Assembly (NCBI GenBank): GCA_025786725.1
Contig: JAHLTZ010000113.1
Location: forward strand, 1-26,057
Direction of reading: 5' to 3'
Origin: Syncephalis fuscata
Taxonomy: Eukaryota > Zoopagomycota > Zoopagomycetes > Zoopagales > Piptocephalidaceae
Length of the DNA: 26,057 bases
In this document: positions 24,164 to 26,057 of the stretch, piece by piece
Position numbering within the stretch: position 1 is the stretch's first letter
Layout of the letters: each line of letters opens with the position of its first letter
Position numbers and translations under genes: made by a program
The notes under the pieces: generated by a model
Seen by the model: the letters and a program-made list of their open reading frames with translations, nothing else
What the model was told of the DNA's origin: nothing
Databases searched by the model: none

Positions 24164-25691
24164 ATGGCAATTATAAATTGGAATCAGCTTATGATGCTAA
24201 GCAGTGCTTTAGCATCGATGTCTGTTGCTCAGCTTATATCTGCTATACCGCGTAAAGTTGAATTACCCAAGAGTAAGTTGTTATGCCAGCTATTTGATAC
24301 ATCATACTAATAATAGCAATACATAGAAATATTTGCACAGGATCCACCACAACCATATTTGGATTTTAATATTCCAGTTGAATTTAATCATGAGGATGAA
24401 ATATCATGGGATCAGCAATGGCGTGGTATATATGTGGATGTTACGTGTCGCATAAGAAATAACTTTGAGAGTCAATTTCAATTTTTCCAGGTATTTATTA
24501 GCTATTATTAGCATCACAAACAGCTAATTAATTGCGGCATCATAGGACCTTAAACGCAATGAAGCATTGTTAGAAAATGATCCTGGACGCCAATATGTTT
24601 TACATCCATACAAATCGTTCATTTTTCGAGGCAAACGCTGCTTTGTTATGCCTGAATCGACTAATGAAGAGCTAGGTTCCCACATGGAAACACTATCATC
24701 TTCTGATAAAGCCAAAGCAATATTACCATTTTTTATTAAACTAATACGAGGTGGGACTAATCAGTATATTATGAGCATGCAAAATATTAATTAACAAGCT
24801 GTAAATAGGTATTAACTATATCCACAAGGTTGGATGGGCAGGTGTTGGCTTTAAAGCGTTTAGTAAGAGCATACCACGTTAACATTTAAAATACTGCTAA
24901 CTAGACATTATAGATGCCGCTAAATTAGATTCTGATATAAATCCGATTATCAATGTTATGGAGATTGAACAACTAAGACGCATTGAATTTAGAAACAATG
25001 CCGTAGTATTGATAGATCCACCTCAGCCAGACCTTTTATATTCCCCTGAATGGATCGAGAATACCAAAATCGATCCGCGTAAAGCTGATCTATGGGAAGT
25101 TGGCGAATTTCTTTACCTGAATCAATACAATGATTACTATCTTAGCTCAAGAAGATCTTTTGAACGAACCATAATAAGACTTTTTCTAAGGTACCAGATG
25201 TACAACCGAACATTGGTGATATGAAAAAACAATTCAAAAAATTCATGCCTCACTTCAAAAAATTTATTGAAGAAAGCTATATAAATGCCATTAGAGTGGA
25301 CAATAACAATCGAGCTGTTTTACTAAATACAAATAGTGGCCTCCCAACAAATATCATTGCTACATCGCCATCACCACTCAAACATATTCCTTTAACATCA
25401 AAAATACTGAACTTACTAAGCTTTGTGCTAGATTATGATTCTAGATTTAGTGCTTTTAAAACCCATTTACAATTTTTATCTAATGGATTTTTTCAATTGG
25501 GAATATATTGTAAAGTTACTAGCGAGTATATACAATATCCCAATGAATATGGGGCCATATTTAGCATGATAAATAAGTTACTGCCAGTCAATGTTGAAGA
25601 ACGATTAACGCCAGAGCAATATTTAAGTCAGTTTAATAGTAATGCAAATGCTAATCGTTTGAATCCATCTGGTCAACAACCTTTATCATAA
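24164..25691 (+). CDS. Unrecognised five-exon protein, one apparent frame break
   Basis: Exons: 24164-24272, 24327-24490, 24546-24750, 24809-24862 and 24914-25691. Every junction keeps phase; intron 3 uses donor GTGGGA (24751) and a 58-nt intron, intron 4 is 51 nt. The N-terminus (NQLMMLSSALASMSVAQLIS) is moderately hydrophobic and could be a signal peptide, so secretion or organelle targeting is possible but unproven. Other visible parts are DEISWDQQWRGIYVDVTCRI, PYKSFIFRGKRCFVMPES, INPIINVMEIEQLRRIEF, ADLWEVGEFLYLNQYNDYY, a Lys-rich stretch (MKKQFKKFMPHFKKFIEESY), and a polar Asn/Gln-rich tail. Cysteines are few, so it is not a small cysteine-rich effector. In exon 5 the frame changes at about 25162-25167, consistent with one missing base; both flanking frames are clearly coding. 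I recognise no domain. Length would be about 435 residues. It converges on the next gene, with 75 bp between stops. Confidence 0.65.
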
Positions 25692-25766
25692 ACAATCGCT
25701 TTTAGTAATAAAAACTAATATTTTTATTCAATTGCCTTTCCTATTAGCATATTGCATCAAATATGT

Positions 25767-26057
25767 TTATAGTGAAATAATCAATGCTAAAATAGCCGGA
25801 TGATAGCAGAAACAAATAAATGGATATACCATAATACCTGCACGATAATAATCGCTCGCCAAGTGTGTCAGTATGCTGACTGGTGTTGGTAATAAGCCAA
25901 TTCATTGCCGAGTAATAGCAGACTTGGTGGAGAAATCAGAACAAGCGCAATAAATTGAACAAAACGAAAACCTTTCAATTCATGCGTAATACTTGGCACT
26001 GCTTGATGGGTAAGCAGCAGTACAGGTGGTGTCACAATTGAGGCTACAATAAGAGCA
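25767..26057 (-). CDS. C-terminus of a multi-pass membrane protein, possibly GAA1/GPAA1
   Basis: Partial gene; it continues past the right end of the window. The minus-strand frame from 26057 reads ALIVASIVTPPVLLLTHQ, then LKGFRFVQFIALVLISPPSL, at least two hydrophobic helices. The frame then shifts at about 25893-25905 to LPTPVSILTHLASDYYRAGI, followed by MVYPFICFCYHPAILALIIS and L before TAA at 25767. The order (helix, LxxLxSPxxxLLL, a short loop, a Tyr before a final helix containing a central Pro) resembles the end of human GPAA1 ([33 protein letters not shown]). GAA1 is a subunit of the ER GPI transamidase. The match is short and by eye, so other polytopic ER proteins remain possible. 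The frame change implies one missing or extra base. Confidence 0.4.

Overview
The window is nuclear DNA from an AT-rich, intron-dense fungus. Evidence for a fungus is an alpha-aminoadipate-type lysine gene (LYS1) and a class III GH18 chitinase. Genes are split by about 59 inferred short introns, mostly 45-75 nt, usually ending in TAG and often with a CTAAT-like branch sequence. Introns this dense suggest an early-diverging lineage (Zoopagomycota or Mucoromycota grade), but the genus cannot be assigned from this sequence.

Layout. 1-502: simple repeats. 503-1089 (-): small CRIB-domain, Cdc42-effector-like protein. 2692-4762 (-) and 6090-8152 (+): head-to-head inverted pair of paralogous F-box genes; the left copy is intact and the right copy is a pseudogene (2-nt net deletion plus a CGA-to-TGA change). 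Diverged direct repeats flank the pair at about 2.33-2.66 and 10.43-10.82 kb. 8633-8885 (-): possible two-exon micro-gene. 8.9-11.8 kb: gene-poor, holding a ~390-bp fold-back inverted repeat. 11798-13316 (+): LYS1. 13402-14712 (-): RAD1 of the 9-1-1 clamp. 14859-16439 (+): ERGIC2/Erv41. 16536-19996 (-): NAA25/Mdm20 of NatB. 20413-21438 (+): class III chitinase. 21858-23178 (-): thioredoxin with PITH domain (TXNL1-like). 24164-25691 (+): unrecognised five-exon gene. 25767 to the window end (-): C-terminus of a membrane protein resembling GPI transamidase subunit GAA1/GPAA1.

From 11.8 kb the genes alternate strictly in strand, giving convergent pairs with 75-420 bp between coding ends and divergent pairs that share promoters (only 146 bp between RAD1 and ERV41). 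LYS1, RAD1, ERV41 and NAA25 reconstruct without any frame error across 44 exons. The chitinase, the PITH gene, the unknown gene and the GAA1-like end instead carry at least nine single-base frame breaks, mostly one-base homopolymer contractions. The break starts abruptly after NAA25, so it is either a local assembly-quality problem or a cluster of decaying genes. The genes serve housekeeping roles (lysine synthesis, DNA-damage checkpoint, ER-Golgi retrieval, N-terminal acetylation, thiol redox, GPI anchoring) and do not form a pathway cluster. No RNA gene, CRISPR array or intact transposon was seen.
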